56,331 nt of DNA from Alphaproteobacteria bacterium. GTDB taxonomy: Bacteria; Pseudomonadota; Alphaproteobacteria; UBA9219. The stretch's first letter is position 1, and each line of letters begins with the position of its first letter. A program made the translations under genes and the position numbers. A model generated the notes under the pieces. The model had not been told where the DNA came from, did not search any database, and saw nothing but the letters and a program-made list of their open reading frames with translations. Positions 45,698 through 54,128 of the stretch are shown here, one piece after another. The stretch covers positions 1 to 56,331 of the forward strand of contig JABDFY010000014.1 of assembly GCA_013286365.1 (NCBI GenBank), given 5' to 3'.

Positions 45698-47404
45698 TTA
45701 GAAGTGAACGATGACATCCATTGCTCCTAACACCGTGTAACTTTTGCTAGGGGCAATCCCAAGCGTGGGATCACCGTTGAAGGCTGGTCTATCAATAGAT
45801 CGGTCGTAGTCGACTTCTGGTCGGAACTCGATTTGCGGTGAAAGCCAATGTTGCCAGCCCACCCCGAAATTGGCATAGCGGGTTTTAACACCCGTCCGCT
45901 GTCCTTCCATGTCGTCATAAAATTCAGGGCGGAACGATATATTATCGAGAGGCGTGAATTGGTAGTTTATGTAAGCAACCGCGCCAACCGCTGATGCGGT
46001 GCAACTGAGATCAGTTGATTTATCGCACTGTGCGGCATTGGGAGCGTTGACGCCAATATATTGCGGTGAGAAGGGTGTGCCTCCGCCGGCGATCGCCGCT
46101 GCTGCTACGGGGTTATTCAAGTTGGGAACATTTCTCTCGAAAAGGTCGTAGGTCTCAAAGGAGATATGCCACTCATCATTGAACTTGTGATAATAAGTGA
46201 AGCCATACCATTGCAAGTTATTATAGCCCCAGTCGCCATTATTGATGCCATCCATGCAGGGATAAATATTGTCATTGCCATTGTCCCAGGTATAGCGCAC
46301 GCAAGCGACAACAGATGGTTGGGCCCCCGGGTCTCTGAACATTTTTGTGCCAGGATACAAAGGATTTGGGTCGGGATTGGTCCTCGTTTGGCCTATGTTC
46401 CAGACAGCTGTTTCAGTTCCGTCAATGATGCCTAACTGGAGTATCAGATTTTTGGCGACAGCGAGCGAGCCCACCAAACCCTCATTGGTATAATTATCGA
46501 AACTGTAGGTCATCGAATGGGAATACATATAGTTGTTGGGGGCGAGCTGCGCTTCGATATCGGGTATAGAAATATAACGCCCGAGACGTAAGGTCAGTCC
46601 TTCGGCAATGTAGGGTATGTATAATTCACCGTACATCATGGGAAAGTCATAACCATTGACGTTATTGTTCTTTAAAAGCTGGTCACTGGTTATGCCATAG
46701 GCGGTCGTGTAACGGTAGTTCTCACCGTACAGGAAAGACATGCGCATGCCCCAGTCTATGTGATCTGTCTGCACAGTGTCGGGAACGCGGTCGAGATATA
46801 CGACAGCTTGATCCAGTTGCACCGTATCTGGCGTATACATATACGCCATTGGAGCATTGGCACCTCGCCGCCCTGCATCATTGGTGCTGACGTTAAAACC
46901 GGGATCAACCCAACCATAGACTTGAAAATGATTGTCTTGCATCCATTGGCCGGGAGATGTGTTGGCAATTGCTGTCATGAATGGGCTGTCCGTCGAATTG
47001 GCCCGGGTAACACCAATGGATGTCGTGGCTCCATAAGGCCATTCGGTAAACGGCATTGGCGGCGTTGACTGTGGTGTTGCAGGCCATCCTTCGCGGCTGG
47101 CCGGTGGAGCATTCGGATCAGCGGGTGCCGCAGCATGACCCATCTCGAGTTTGTAGTAGTTAATAAAACGCGTGGCGACATTGTCGCCAAGATAATTGTC
47201 AAGACAGGCGTAGTTGGCGTAGGGATCAGGATTATCCGAACAGTTGGCCGGTGCTGCTGCGGGCGCTGCATTATTTGCCAAGGCATCAAGGTTTGTAGAA
47301 GGTGGAGGAGGGTTTGTATCTTCTGCCATCACAGGGCTGTTGGCGATGAAACAGATAAACAGTAGAACAAGCGAGATGGCACGAAAAAACATGGATTCAC
47401 TCAT
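45698..47404 (-). CDS. Outer membrane beta-barrel porin (BBP2/OmpL-like), first gene of kdp operon
   Basis: About 568 residues. A signal peptide ends near SPVMA, then a Pro/Ala/Asn-rich segment and a long beta-rich region. Recognisable are FQVYGWVDPGFNVS, YGELYIPYI, RLGRYISIPDIEAQLAPNNYMYSHSMTYSFD (by position) and the final IEFRPEVDYDRS...VLGAMDVIVHF with a terminal Phe, all typical of the porin-2 family (PF07642). The open frame extends to a TTG at 47422; ATGs at 47404 or 47392 are better starts. The 27-aa gene follows after 24 bases, so the porin is very likely transcribed with kdpFABC and would admit K+ through the outer membrane (inference). Confidence 0.85.
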   Translation of the reverse strand: MSESMFFRAISLVLLFICFIANSPVMAEDTNPPPPSTNLDALANNAAPAAAPANCSDNPDPYANYACLDNYLGDNVATRFINYYKLEMGHAAAPADPNAPPASREGWPATPQSTPPMPFTEWPYGATTSIGVTRANSTDSPFMTAIANTSPGQWMQDNHFQVYGWVDPGFNVSTNDAGRRGANAPMAYMYTPDTVQLDQAVVYLDRVPDTVQTDHIDWGMRMSFLYGENYRYTTAYGITSDQLLKNNNVNGYDFPMMYGELYIPYIAEGLTLRLGRYISIPDIEAQLAPNNYMYSHSMTYSFDNYTNEGLVGSLAVAKNLILQLGIIDGTETAVWNIGQTRTNPDPNPLYPGTKMFRDPGAQPSVVACVRYTWDNGNDNIYPCMDGINNGDWGYNNLQWYGFTYYHKFNDEWHISFETYDLFERNVPNLNNPVAAAAIAGGGTPFSPQYIGVNAPNAAQCDKSTDLSCTASAVGAVAYINYQFTPLDNISFRPEFYDDMEGQRTGVKTRYANFGVGWQHWLSPQIEFRPEVDYDRSIDRPAFNGDPTLGIAPSKSYTVLGAMDVIVHF

Positions 47405-47485
47405 TGTTACGAGACAAACCAAAGGTATTCGGGGCGTTGGCGCATTCTCGCCGATTACTTCGTATAAGTTAATGATACAGCGAAG

Positions 47486-47505
47486 TTTTTTACGGATTTT
47501 TTACG
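47486..47505 (-). promoter_or_regulatory. Candidate KdpE site: direct repeat before the porin-kdp operon
   Basis: On the plus strand TTTTTTACG is repeated at 47486-47494 and 47497-47505, 11 bases apart, about one helical turn. It lies 80-100 bases upstream of the porin start. Known KdpE sites contain T-rich TTTTTACA-type blocks, so KdpE is the natural candidate. Confidence 0.4.
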
Positions 47506-47643
47506 AGCTCAATACTTATACAGCCGATGTGACCATTGGCTGTCACGTTACCGTATCCCCGTTCATTAGCCCGCAATGCCAAAGACTGAGCGCGTCGGTA
47601 GATTGTCAAGCGTGAGGGTAGCGAGGTTGTGAGGTTAAAAAAA

Positions 47644-48321
47644 TCAAGCCGGAAGCATTGGCCAAACCCAATATATTATCCCTATTAAAGCGATGAAAGA
47701 ACCACTTAATAGTTCGCCGTAGCGTTCGAGAGCACCTAGATGCAGCCGCTGCAATCCTTCGGCTGAGGAGAAACACAACAAAATATACGTCGCAATTGTG
47801 CTCAAGGCGAAAACGCCAGACATAACAGCAATTAAACCGAGGCCATATTTTCCTGCCGCAAAAAATGCTGGAATACCTTCAACCATAGGTGATGAGCCAA
47901 GAATAAGCAGTAAGGGCAGGCGCGATTTATCTTTAGAAGGATGGCAGTGTTGGTGATTATGTGCATGTGAACGCATGGAATGCTGGATGCCATCATCCTG
48001 TCTTTGCAGTTCTCGCCAGGCAGCAAAAGCTATCCATCCGCCAAAGGTAAAAAGTGCGATACTCGCGGTTTTATCAGCCAGGTATCCAAAACGTTGTGCG
48101 AAAGCAACACCTGCAAACCAGACAACGACGCCGACCAAAAGAGTTGAGAGAACATGTCCTATGCTCGCCAGAAAGGCTGTACGTATTGTCTCGCCTCTTG
48201 ACCAGCGCCGTTGTCGTGCCATAAGCGCAATTGGTAACCAATGATCGGGAACCATTGTATGCAGAATGCCGACGCCTGCTACAGCGCTTATTAACAAGAG
48301 CTTTTCAGAGCCGAAGGTCAT
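47644..48321 (-). CDS. NiCoT/RcnA-like metal exporter
   Basis: A membrane protein of about 225 residues with six or so helices. The first helix carries HTMVPDH, which fits the HX4DH signature of nickel/cobalt transporters. A cytoplasmic loop with HSMRSHAHNHQHCH is His rich, as in RcnA-like exporters. The open frame begins with a TTG at 48369; I prefer the ATG at 48321. It directly follows a CsoR/RcnR-family repressor, so it is probably a metal-induced exporter (nickel, cobalt or copper not distinguishable). Confidence 0.75.
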   Translation of the reverse strand: MTFGSEKLLLISAVAGVGILHTMVPDHWLPIALMARQRRWSRGETIRTAFLASIGHVLSTLLVGVVVWFAGVAFAQRFGYLADKTASIALFTFGGWIAFAAWRELQRQDDGIQHSMRSHAHNHQHCHPSKDKSRLPLLLILGSSPMVEGIPAFFAAGKYGLGLIAVMSGVFALSTIATYILLCFSSAEGLQRLHLGALERYGELLSGSFIALIGIIYWVWPMLPA

Positions 48322-48369
48322 TACACAGTCCACATTATTGGGACAGATTAGTTTTGAAGAAGATTCCAA

Positions 48370-48648
48370 CTATAGGTATTTGGTAATCTCTTTAAATTCG
48401 TCTAGCCGGCCCTTTGTCGTACGAGAAACACGACCAATAGCGTGTTCAAGACAGTGGTCGATATGATCATGAACAAGCGTCTTTTTTGCACCGGCTATGG
48501 CTTTTTCGACGGCATGAAGTTGCTGGGCGATCTCAAGGCAGTCTCGCCCTGACCTGATCATTTCAACGACATTAGCAAGATGCCCTTCGGCACGCTTCAG
48601 ACGCTTGATAATTTCGGGGTGGGTCCGATGGAGGTGTTTATTTTTCAT
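48370..48648 (-). CDS. CsoR/RcnR/FrmR-family metal-sensing repressor
   Basis: A 92-residue all-helical repressor (DUF156). The ligand pattern is Cys37, His62, Cys66, spaced 25 and 4 as in CsoR-type copper or InrS-type nickel sensors, rather than the all-His RcnR pattern. HPEIIKRLKRAEGHL and DCLEIAQQLHAVEKAI are family signatures. The N-terminus has three His residues (5, 7, 10) that could add ligands, as in nickel/cobalt sensors. It precedes the exporter on the same strand and probably represses both. Confidence 0.92.
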   Translation of the reverse strand: MKNKHLHRTHPEIIKRLKRAEGHLANVVEMIRSGRDCLEIAQQLHAVEKAIAGAKKTLVHDHIDHCLEHAIGRVSRTTKGRLDEFKEITKYL

Positions 48649-48654
48649 ATTTCT

Positions 48655-48684
48655 ATTTTATCCCCCCGGGGGGGATATTGACAA
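48655..48684 (-). promoter_or_regulatory. Promoter with CsoR-type operator in its spacer
   Basis: On the minus strand: -35 TTGTCA, an 18-base spacer, -10 TAAAAT. The spacer holds a G/C-tract palindrome (TATC7G6ATA on this strand, 48659-48677), the typical CsoR/RcnR operator. The repressor ATG lies at the expected +1, so the transcript may be leaderless. Confidence 0.75.
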
Positions 48685-48885
48685 GTTCTGTTCCGTCTAA
48701 GTTGCAATGATAATAAAATTTAAATCCATGAGCATATTAGGGTTGACAGGCTTTTGATTCAGGGTGTAAGTGCCAACGGAGCGCCGAATTTAAAGCAATT
48801 TGGTGGTCGCGTTACTAACGATAGAGAGAAAGATGGAGTGCCATAGTACGAGTGCCTGGCTAGATATTGTGAAAACGATAGAGAT
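48685..48885. other. Intergenic region between csoR-type gene and NRAMP leader
   Basis: AT-rich sequence that must contain the NRAMP promoter. ATTAGGGTTGACAG at about 48738-48751 contains a -35-like TTGACA. No gene is seen. Confidence 0.35.
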
Positions 48886-49008
48886 CAGGCGCTTAAAAAT
48901 TTTCGGAATTTGTCCTCGCCACAAGGGTGGGGTGATCATGGGCGCCTGCTTCACGTAGGTTTGTCTTACGCTCACCTCTGGCCCTGATCGGGGCTATTGA
49001 GAGGTGAG
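48886..49008 (+). ncRNA. Structured 5' leader of the NRAMP gene, candidate riboswitch (mntH motif / Li-II)
   Basis: Four nested or consecutive helices: CAGGCGC (48886-48892) with GCGCCTG (48942-48948), enclosing a UUCGG-looped AT hairpin (48897-48911) and a 7-bp C/G hairpin (48914-48932); then CGTAGG/CTTACG (48954-48970); then a 9-bp helix CTCACCTCT (48971-48979) with AGAGGTGAG (49000-49008), which includes the Shine-Dalgarno two bases before the ATG, extended inside by GGCCC/GGGCT. Closing of the last helix would block translation. RNAs of the mntH motif, reported to sense lithium, sit in this position before NRAMP genes; I could not compare consensus. Confidence 0.65.
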
Positions 49009-49010
49009 CC

Positions 49011-50651
49011 ATGAACGACATATCAAACATCAACAAAGTAAAGAACAACAGCGCTGTATTGGACGATGCTCATATTGGCCATATCCAGGGGGCTTTTGGC
49101 ACCATTCAGCAGGATGATACGGGACCGCGTCGGACATGGCGAGCGCATGTAAGTACTCTGTTGGCTGTGTTGGGGCCAGGCCTCATCGTGATGGTTGGCG
49201 ACAATGATGCGGGGGCTTTTGCAACATATTCTCAGGCTGGCCAGAATTATGGCACGACGCTGCTTTGGACATTGTTGCTTCTCATCCCAGTTCTTTATGT
49301 AAACCAAGAAATGGTCTTGCGTCTTGGCGCCGTTTCGCGGGTAGGTCACGCTCGATTAATCCTTGAAAGATTTGGCAAATTTTGGGGTGCCTTTAGTGTC
49401 ATTGATCTATTTCTTCTCAACGGTCTTACTATCGTCACCGAATTTATCGGTATCAGTCTTGGCCTCGATTATCTCGGTATACCGAAGCTTTGGGGCATTT
49501 CTATAGCCGCCCTACTTATTATTGTAGCGGCAAGTACAGGTAATTTTCGCCGTTTTGAGCGATTTTCCATGATGTTAGTTGTAGGCAGTTTTTTACTCAT
49601 TCCGATTATTATCATTGAGCATCCGCCGGTCGGACAGATTGCGCATGATTTTTTTCTTCCGCAGTTACCAAAAAATGGCGAGCTAAGCGACATTATTCTG
49701 CTCATCATTGCCATCGTTGGTACGACAGTAGCGCCTTGGCAGTTATTTTTTCAACAAAGCTATGTGATAGATAAACGCCTTACTTCTCGTTTCGTCAATT
49801 ACGAACGTGTCGATCTTATCTTTGGTATCATTCTTGTCGTCATCGGCGGCGTTGCTTTGATGGCTTTTTCTGCCGCCGCCTTTATGGGCACCGCCGATTT
49901 TGGAAAATTTTCTGATGTTGGGGGTATTTCGGCTGGATTGCAGAAATATGTTGGTCATGTACCGGCCGTTCTATTTGCCCTGGCCCTCATCGACGCTAGC
50001 ATCATCGGGGCGGCAGCCGTTTCGCTCTCCACGGCCTACGCCATAGGCGACGTGCTGTCATTACGACATTCGCTGCATCACAAACCTATTCAGGCCAAGT
50101 CATTTTATGCGATCTACGGTTGCCTCATTGCGCTTTCTGCCGCACTTGTTCTTATCCCCGGTAGTCCCCTTGGATTGTTGACCGAGGCCGTGCAAACTCT
50201 CGCTGGCATACTTCTGCCAAGTGCGACAGTATTCCTATTATTACTCTGTAATGACCGTGAGGTGTTGGGACCGTGGGTGAACACGCAGAGACTTAACTTA
50301 TTTACGGGAGCCGTTATTGCGATACTTGTGATGCTCTCGATTATTCTGACCGCGTCCGTTCTTTATCCCGATATGAGTGCTAATGCCATCCTTGATATTT
50401 TTGCGGGCGGCGGCCTTATTGCTGTCGTTGTTGCCCTAGTGGCAATAATAGCGAAACGCTCAGCTCAGTCGCACCCCATGGCACATCGGGCACAACGCGA
50501 AGGGTGGCATATGCCGCCGCTCTCTGAGCTTAAACCCATGAAATTAACGCCGCTTAATAGGTTATGGATGATTGTCCTGCGCGCTTATCTCATTGGTGCT
50601 TGCGGCTTGCTCGTCGTACGTGTTGTTCAAATAGCAATGTCCGGTAAATAA
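49011..50651 (+). CDS. NRAMP family divalent metal or cation transporter
   Basis: A 546-residue inner-membrane protein with about 11-12 helices. The helix-1 motif GPGLIVMVGDNDAGAFATYSQAGQNYG (by position, residues about 54-80) has the DxxD..A pattern related to the NRAMP metal site DPGN, but here reads GDNDAGA, a variant seen in NRAMP-related transporters rather than classic MntH. Helix 6 lacks an obvious MPH-type motif; the matching region reads TTVAPWQLFFQQSY, as in the Mg-permeable or other divergent NRAMP branch. Translation is probably controlled by the hairpin over its AGAGGTG Shine-Dalgarno. An OprB-like porin follows after 35 bases. Confidence 0.88.
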   Translation: MNDISNINKVKNNSAVLDDAHIGHIQGAFGTIQQDDTGPRRTWRAHVSTLLAVLGPGLIVMVGDNDAGAFATYSQAGQNYGTTLLWTLLLLIPVLYVNQEMVLRLGAVSRVGHARLILERFGKFWGAFSVIDLFLLNGLTIVTEFIGISLGLDYLGIPKLWGISIAALLIIVAASTGNFRRFERFSMMLVVGSFLLIPIIIIEHPPVGQIAHDFFLPQLPKNGELSDIILLIIAIVGTTVAPWQLFFQQSYVIDKRLTSRFVNYERVDLIFGIILVVIGGVALMAFSAAAFMGTADFGKFSDVGGISAGLQKYVGHVPAVLFALALIDASIIGAAAVSLSTAYAIGDVLSLRHSLHHKPIQAKSFYAIYGCLIALSAALVLIPGSPLGLLTEAVQTLAGILLPSATVFLLLLCNDREVLGPWVNTQRLNLFTGAVIAILVMLSIILTASVLYPDMSANAILDIFAGGGLIAVVVALVAIIAKRSAQSHPMAHRAQREGWHMPPLSELKPMKLTPLNRLWMIVLRAYLIGACGLLVVRVVQIAMSGK

Positions 50652-50686
50652 ATTTTTTGGTGGGGAGTAGGTAGGAGTGGCCAGTT

Positions 50687-52069
50687 ATGTTTAAACCGCT
50701 GCTTATATTTGGTTTCTTTCTAGTAACGGTGGGGTGCGGCTCAGCTGCCTTAGCTGACGATCAAAATATGGCCTCGCCACCAGCGGATAAAGCACCGGAG
50801 AATGCACCAAGCGATCAATCATCGGACGCCGTTCTGGAAGATTGGAGCCTACATGCCCAAGCGACCGAAATATATCAAGGTTATCCGACATTTAGTGCTC
50901 CCTACAGTGGAACAAATAGCCTGCCAACGCAGGGACAATGGAAAAACACCACCACAGCTACCTTGTTTTTAGGGCGACGTTTATGGGATGGCGCGGCCGT
51001 TTATTATGATCCCGAGTTGTACCAAGGTGTCGCCTTAAATCACACGCTGGGTATTGCCGGGTTTCCCAATGGCGAAGGCAGCAAGTCTGGTAGTTACGAT
51101 ATAGAGGAGGGCACGGCGCGATTATTTATGCGGCAAGTTATCGGTTTTGGCGGACCCACAGAAAAAATTGAGCCCGATCAAAATCAACTTGCGGATGTAG
51201 AAGACGTATCACGTCTCACCATCACAGGCGGAATCTTCGCTGCCACAGATATATTTGATGACAATAGTTATAGTCATGACCCACGTACACAATTTCTCAA
51301 TTGGAGCCTTATGGATTCTGCTGCCTGGGATTATCCGGCAGATGCCCGAGGCTATACAAATGGCGTGGCTCTCGAGCTCAATCAAGAAGATTGGGCCTTG
51401 CGCTATGGTCTATTTATGGAGCCCAGAAATCCTAACGAAAGCGACCTTGCCTTTCGCGGATTGGACAATGAAGGACAAGTTGTCGAATTGGAAGAGCGTT
51501 ACAATTTAGGAGACGACCCCGGCAAAACGCGCTTTCTCGTTTTTTATAATCGCAACCGAGCAGGAAATTTTGATGACGCACTCAATCAACCGGGTAATAT
51601 TACGACAGATCTCATAAATGATCGCCATTATGGCAGCTCTAAATATGGCGCCGCTCTAAATATGGAACAGCAGTTGAATAATAGTCTGGGGGCCTTTGCG
51701 CGACTGAGTTGGAACAATGGTCAAACAGAAGACTGGACCTTTACACAAGTTGACGAAAGCGCGGCTCTTGGCATCAGTTTAAAGGGCGCGGACTGGGGCA
51801 GACCGGACGATGTTGTCGGACTTGCGGGAGTTGTAAATGGCATTTCGAGCGAACAGCAGAAATATCTTGAACGTGGCGGCCTTGGATTAATTATTGGCGA
51901 CGGCCAGCTTAATTATGCCCCGGAGGCGATTTTGGAGGCTTATTATGATATTAAAATCATTGAGTTTGTCTCGTTGTCACCAGATTATCAACTCATTGCC
52001 AACCCCGCCTATAATTCGGATCGCGGTCCGGTCAACATATTTGCCGTAAGATTGCATGCAGAGTATTAA
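50687..52069 (+). CDS. OprB-type carbohydrate-selective porin
   Basis: A 460-residue outer membrane protein with a signal peptide (about residues 1-24, ending in ALA) and a beta-barrel. Family signatures are WSLHAQATEIYQGYPTFSAPYSG, LFLGRRLWDGAAVYYDPEL, RLFMRQVIGFGG, NDRHYGSSKYGAALN-like turns and the end APEAILEAYYDIKI, closing with a terminal aromatic HAEY. OprB proteins admit sugars, but those next to NRAMP genes may serve other solutes. Same strand as the NRAMP gene and probably co-transcribed. Confidence 0.9.
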   Translation: MFKPLLIFGFFLVTVGCGSAALADDQNMASPPADKAPENAPSDQSSDAVLEDWSLHAQATEIYQGYPTFSAPYSGTNSLPTQGQWKNTTTATLFLGRRLWDGAAVYYDPELYQGVALNHTLGIAGFPNGEGSKSGSYDIEEGTARLFMRQVIGFGGPTEKIEPDQNQLADVEDVSRLTITGGIFAATDIFDDNSYSHDPRTQFLNWSLMDSAAWDYPADARGYTNGVALELNQEDWALRYGLFMEPRNPNESDLAFRGLDNEGQVVELEERYNLGDDPGKTRFLVFYNRNRAGNFDDALNQPGNITTDLINDRHYGSSKYGAALNMEQQLNNSLGAFARLSWNNGQTEDWTFTQVDESAALGISLKGADWGRPDDVVGLAGVVNGISSEQQKYLERGGLGLIIGDGQLNYAPEAILEAYYDIKIIEFVSLSPDYQLIANPAYNSDRGPVNIFAVRLHAEY

Positions 52070-52086
52070 AATACGTCCAAACTGAA

Positions 52087-52956
52087 TTAGTTGGGCGTGA
52101 ATGCTGTATTGAAGGGCGGATACTGAAGTTCTTCCGTTCTACGCAGAAGATAGTCCCATTTATCTGCCCAACAACAGTCATGCGTATAACTTGGCATCAC
52201 AACCATCCAGGCCGGCGTATTTGCTGGTAAATGTTTGAGGTATGTTTGGACAACATCCGGTCCCACGATATCATCTCTACCGCCGACAAAGTGTACTTGA
52301 GGGATGGTGGCCACGGCTCCCGCCATATCGACGGGATCAAGCGAATTCTTAAGGGGTGAGAGCTTGTTGCGCTGGGCCCAATAAGCAATATCCAAATTGC
52401 CTGCAACGGTAATGATCCCTGCAACATCATGTCGCTCAGCAGCAACTAAAACGGCCAAAGCACCGCCGCCAGAATAGCCGACCAGAATGAGGCGTGTGGC
52501 TTGCGCCTCTGCCTTAAGAATATCAATCGCCTTGTTGGTGCTGTCTATCACTTCAGGTGAATAGCGTGCACTTGTCCAGTAAGCTTTACCGCAGCCCCTG
52601 TTATGCAAAGGCAAAACAAATTGGCACGGGCGCGCCACATAAGCGACCGGGCCAGAACCTGGATGTGCGAGGGCAAGACGTAGTCCCACCGGATCAATAG
52701 GCGTTGGATCAGAAGATGGACGCGAAGGGGTGATATAGGCAGCGCCATCGCCCTCTATATATATCCACATTGTTTGGCCATGCCGACCTTGTGGCTGCAT
52801 AGTTGCCAGATCAAAATCGCCCGCCATCAGTATTTCTGTTTGCCAGCCGGCAGGCTGGGTTAAAGACAGCGCTGCCTCATTTTTGGAAGAGCAATCCGTC
52901 ACAAGAAGCGCAACCATGCAGACGGTTAGGTGAATTATCTTTGATGACTTTATCAC
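52087..52956 (-). CDS. Alpha/beta hydrolase lipoprotein
   Basis: A 289-residue protein with a lipoprotein signal (MIKSSKIIHLTVCMVALLV then TDC as a loose lipobox). The mature part has GYSGGGAL as the nucleophile elbow (about residue 163), an acidic residue in GGRDDIVGP and a late His in SYTHDCCW, the order of a serine alpha/beta hydrolase. Substrate unknown. It converges with the porin gene (17 bases between the stops) and lies directly after the glycosyltransferase gene. Confidence 0.8.
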   Translation of the reverse strand: MIKSSKIIHLTVCMVALLVTDCSSKNEAALSLTQPAGWQTEILMAGDFDLATMQPQGRHGQTMWIYIEGDGAAYITPSRPSSDPTPIDPVGLRLALAHPGSGPVAYVARPCQFVLPLHNRGCGKAYWTSARYSPEVIDSTNKAIDILKAEAQATRLILVGYSGGGALAVLVAAERHDVAGIITVAGNLDIAYWAQRNKLSPLKNSLDPVDMAGAVATIPQVHFVGGRDDIVGPDVVQTYLKHLPANTPAWMVVMPSYTHDCCWADKWDYLLRRTEELQYPPFNTAFTPN

Positions 52957-52961
52957 TGTTG

Positions 52962-54128
52962 TTACCCAAGCTTACTGCGCCAAACAGAAAGTTCCGCTGC
53001 AATTGATGCCGCAACACTTCCCCATTCTCCTTGTTTGGTTTGACGAAACAAACGAAGAGAAGGATACCACGGTGAATTCTCGCCTTCCAAGAACCATCGC
53101 CAATCGGCAATATGTTGTAACATAACCCATGTTGGTCGGGCCATAGCCCCAGCAAGATGGACAGGCGCACTATCGATCGAGATAAGAAGATCAACAAGTT
53201 GGAGGATAGCGGCCGTATCGTCAAAACCCATAATTTCTTGGCTTAAATCTATTAATTTCATGCCATCCGGGGCTGACTTTGCTTCCACTGCCTTTGGCCC
53301 TATTTGAAGAGACAGATAAGTAAGGCCTTCAAGGGCGAGCGGAGCCAGACTGGCAAGCGGTAAGGATCGGTTGGGGTCAGGCGTGGGTCTGCCAGCCCAG
53401 ACCAAAGCCACCAAAGGACGCGGTAATTCATTTAGTCGTTTGCGCCAGCGCTGAATATGATCGGGATTAGCGCTTAAATAAGGTATCTTGCCCGGCAGAT
53501 CGCTCATCTTCAAATTGAGAGCCATGGGCAAACTCATCAGCTCGCAATGTACATCAAAGGGTGGTGGTAGGGTGCCAAGCGGGATTATCACATCGATCCC
53601 TTGCATCCGTTTCGCGAAAGATAGAGTTAGGGGATCGATTTCAAGCACGATTTTGGCACCACTTTTTTGCTTGGCCCAAGAGATCATGCGTAAAAACTGG
53701 AACGTGTCGCCATATCCCTGTTCATCGTGAATAAGCAGGGTCTTGCCGGGAATGGGCCGTCCGTCCCAGCGCGGCATTTGTACTTTGCGTTCAATACGCA
53801 CCGTGTGCGGCAAGCTGTAGCGATAATGATATTCATGCCAGCCGCGCTGAAATTCGCCCAACATCAACATGGTTTCGGCAAGATCAAAGCGCAGAGATAG
53901 ATCGCCCGGCGAGGCATCAACAAGCATTGATTGAATTTGCCCCATTTCTCTAAAACGCCTTTGCTGCTTTAGAATAGCAATCATAAGCCTCCATAGCCTG
54001 ATGGGTGCGGAACCTTTGGCTAAAACAGGCCGCACGCAGATTTCGGCTTCTTGAATTTGGCCGGAGGCTAAAAGGCTGCGCGCTTGATTTTCAATAACTG
54101 TCAGATCTTGTGCCGGTGAGAGTGTCAT
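52962..54128 (-). CDS. TPR and GT9-like glycosyltransferase
   Basis: About 388 residues. A short TPR-like region near the N-terminus (ARSLLASGQIQEAEICVRP; RFDLAETMLMLGEFQRGWHEY) is joined to a glycosyltransferase family 9-like domain with LLIHDEQGYGDTFQFLRMI, LVALVWAGRPTPDPNRSLPL and SIDSAPVHLAGAMARPTWVML. The same join occurs in many proteobacterial proteins near sulfotransferases and flagellin glycosylation genes. The open frame extends 58 codons farther, but the ATG at 54128 overlaps the upstream stop as ATGA and is the natural start. Confidence 0.85.
   Translation of the reverse strand: MTLSPAQDLTVIENQARSLLASGQIQEAEICVRPVLAKGSAPIRLWRLMIAILKQQRRFREMGQIQSMLVDASPGDLSLRFDLAETMLMLGEFQRGWHEYHYRYSLPHTVRIERKVQMPRWDGRPIPGKTLLIHDEQGYGDTFQFLRMISWAKQKSGAKIVLEIDPLTLSFAKRMQGIDVIIPLGTLPPPFDVHCELMSLPMALNLKMSDLPGKIPYLSANPDHIQRWRKRLNELPRPLVALVWAGRPTPDPNRSLPLASLAPLALEGLTYLSLQIGPKAVEAKSAPDGMKLIDLSQEIMGFDDTAAILQLVDLLISIDSAPVHLAGAMARPTWVMLQHIADWRWFLEGENSPWYPSLRLFRQTKQGEWGSVAASIAAELSVWRSKLG

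Noticed and set aside
47458..47491. Plus-strand intrinsic terminator (CTTCG...CGAAG followed by T6)
   Set aside because: No plus-strand gene ends nearby; the stem is short and the loop long. The T-run is better explained as part of the direct repeat before the porin-kdp operon.
48886..49008. yybP-ykoY manganese riboswitch before the NRAMP gene
   Set aside because: The conserved yybP-ykoY loop sequences that I know are not visible; the fold and position fit the mntH motif better.
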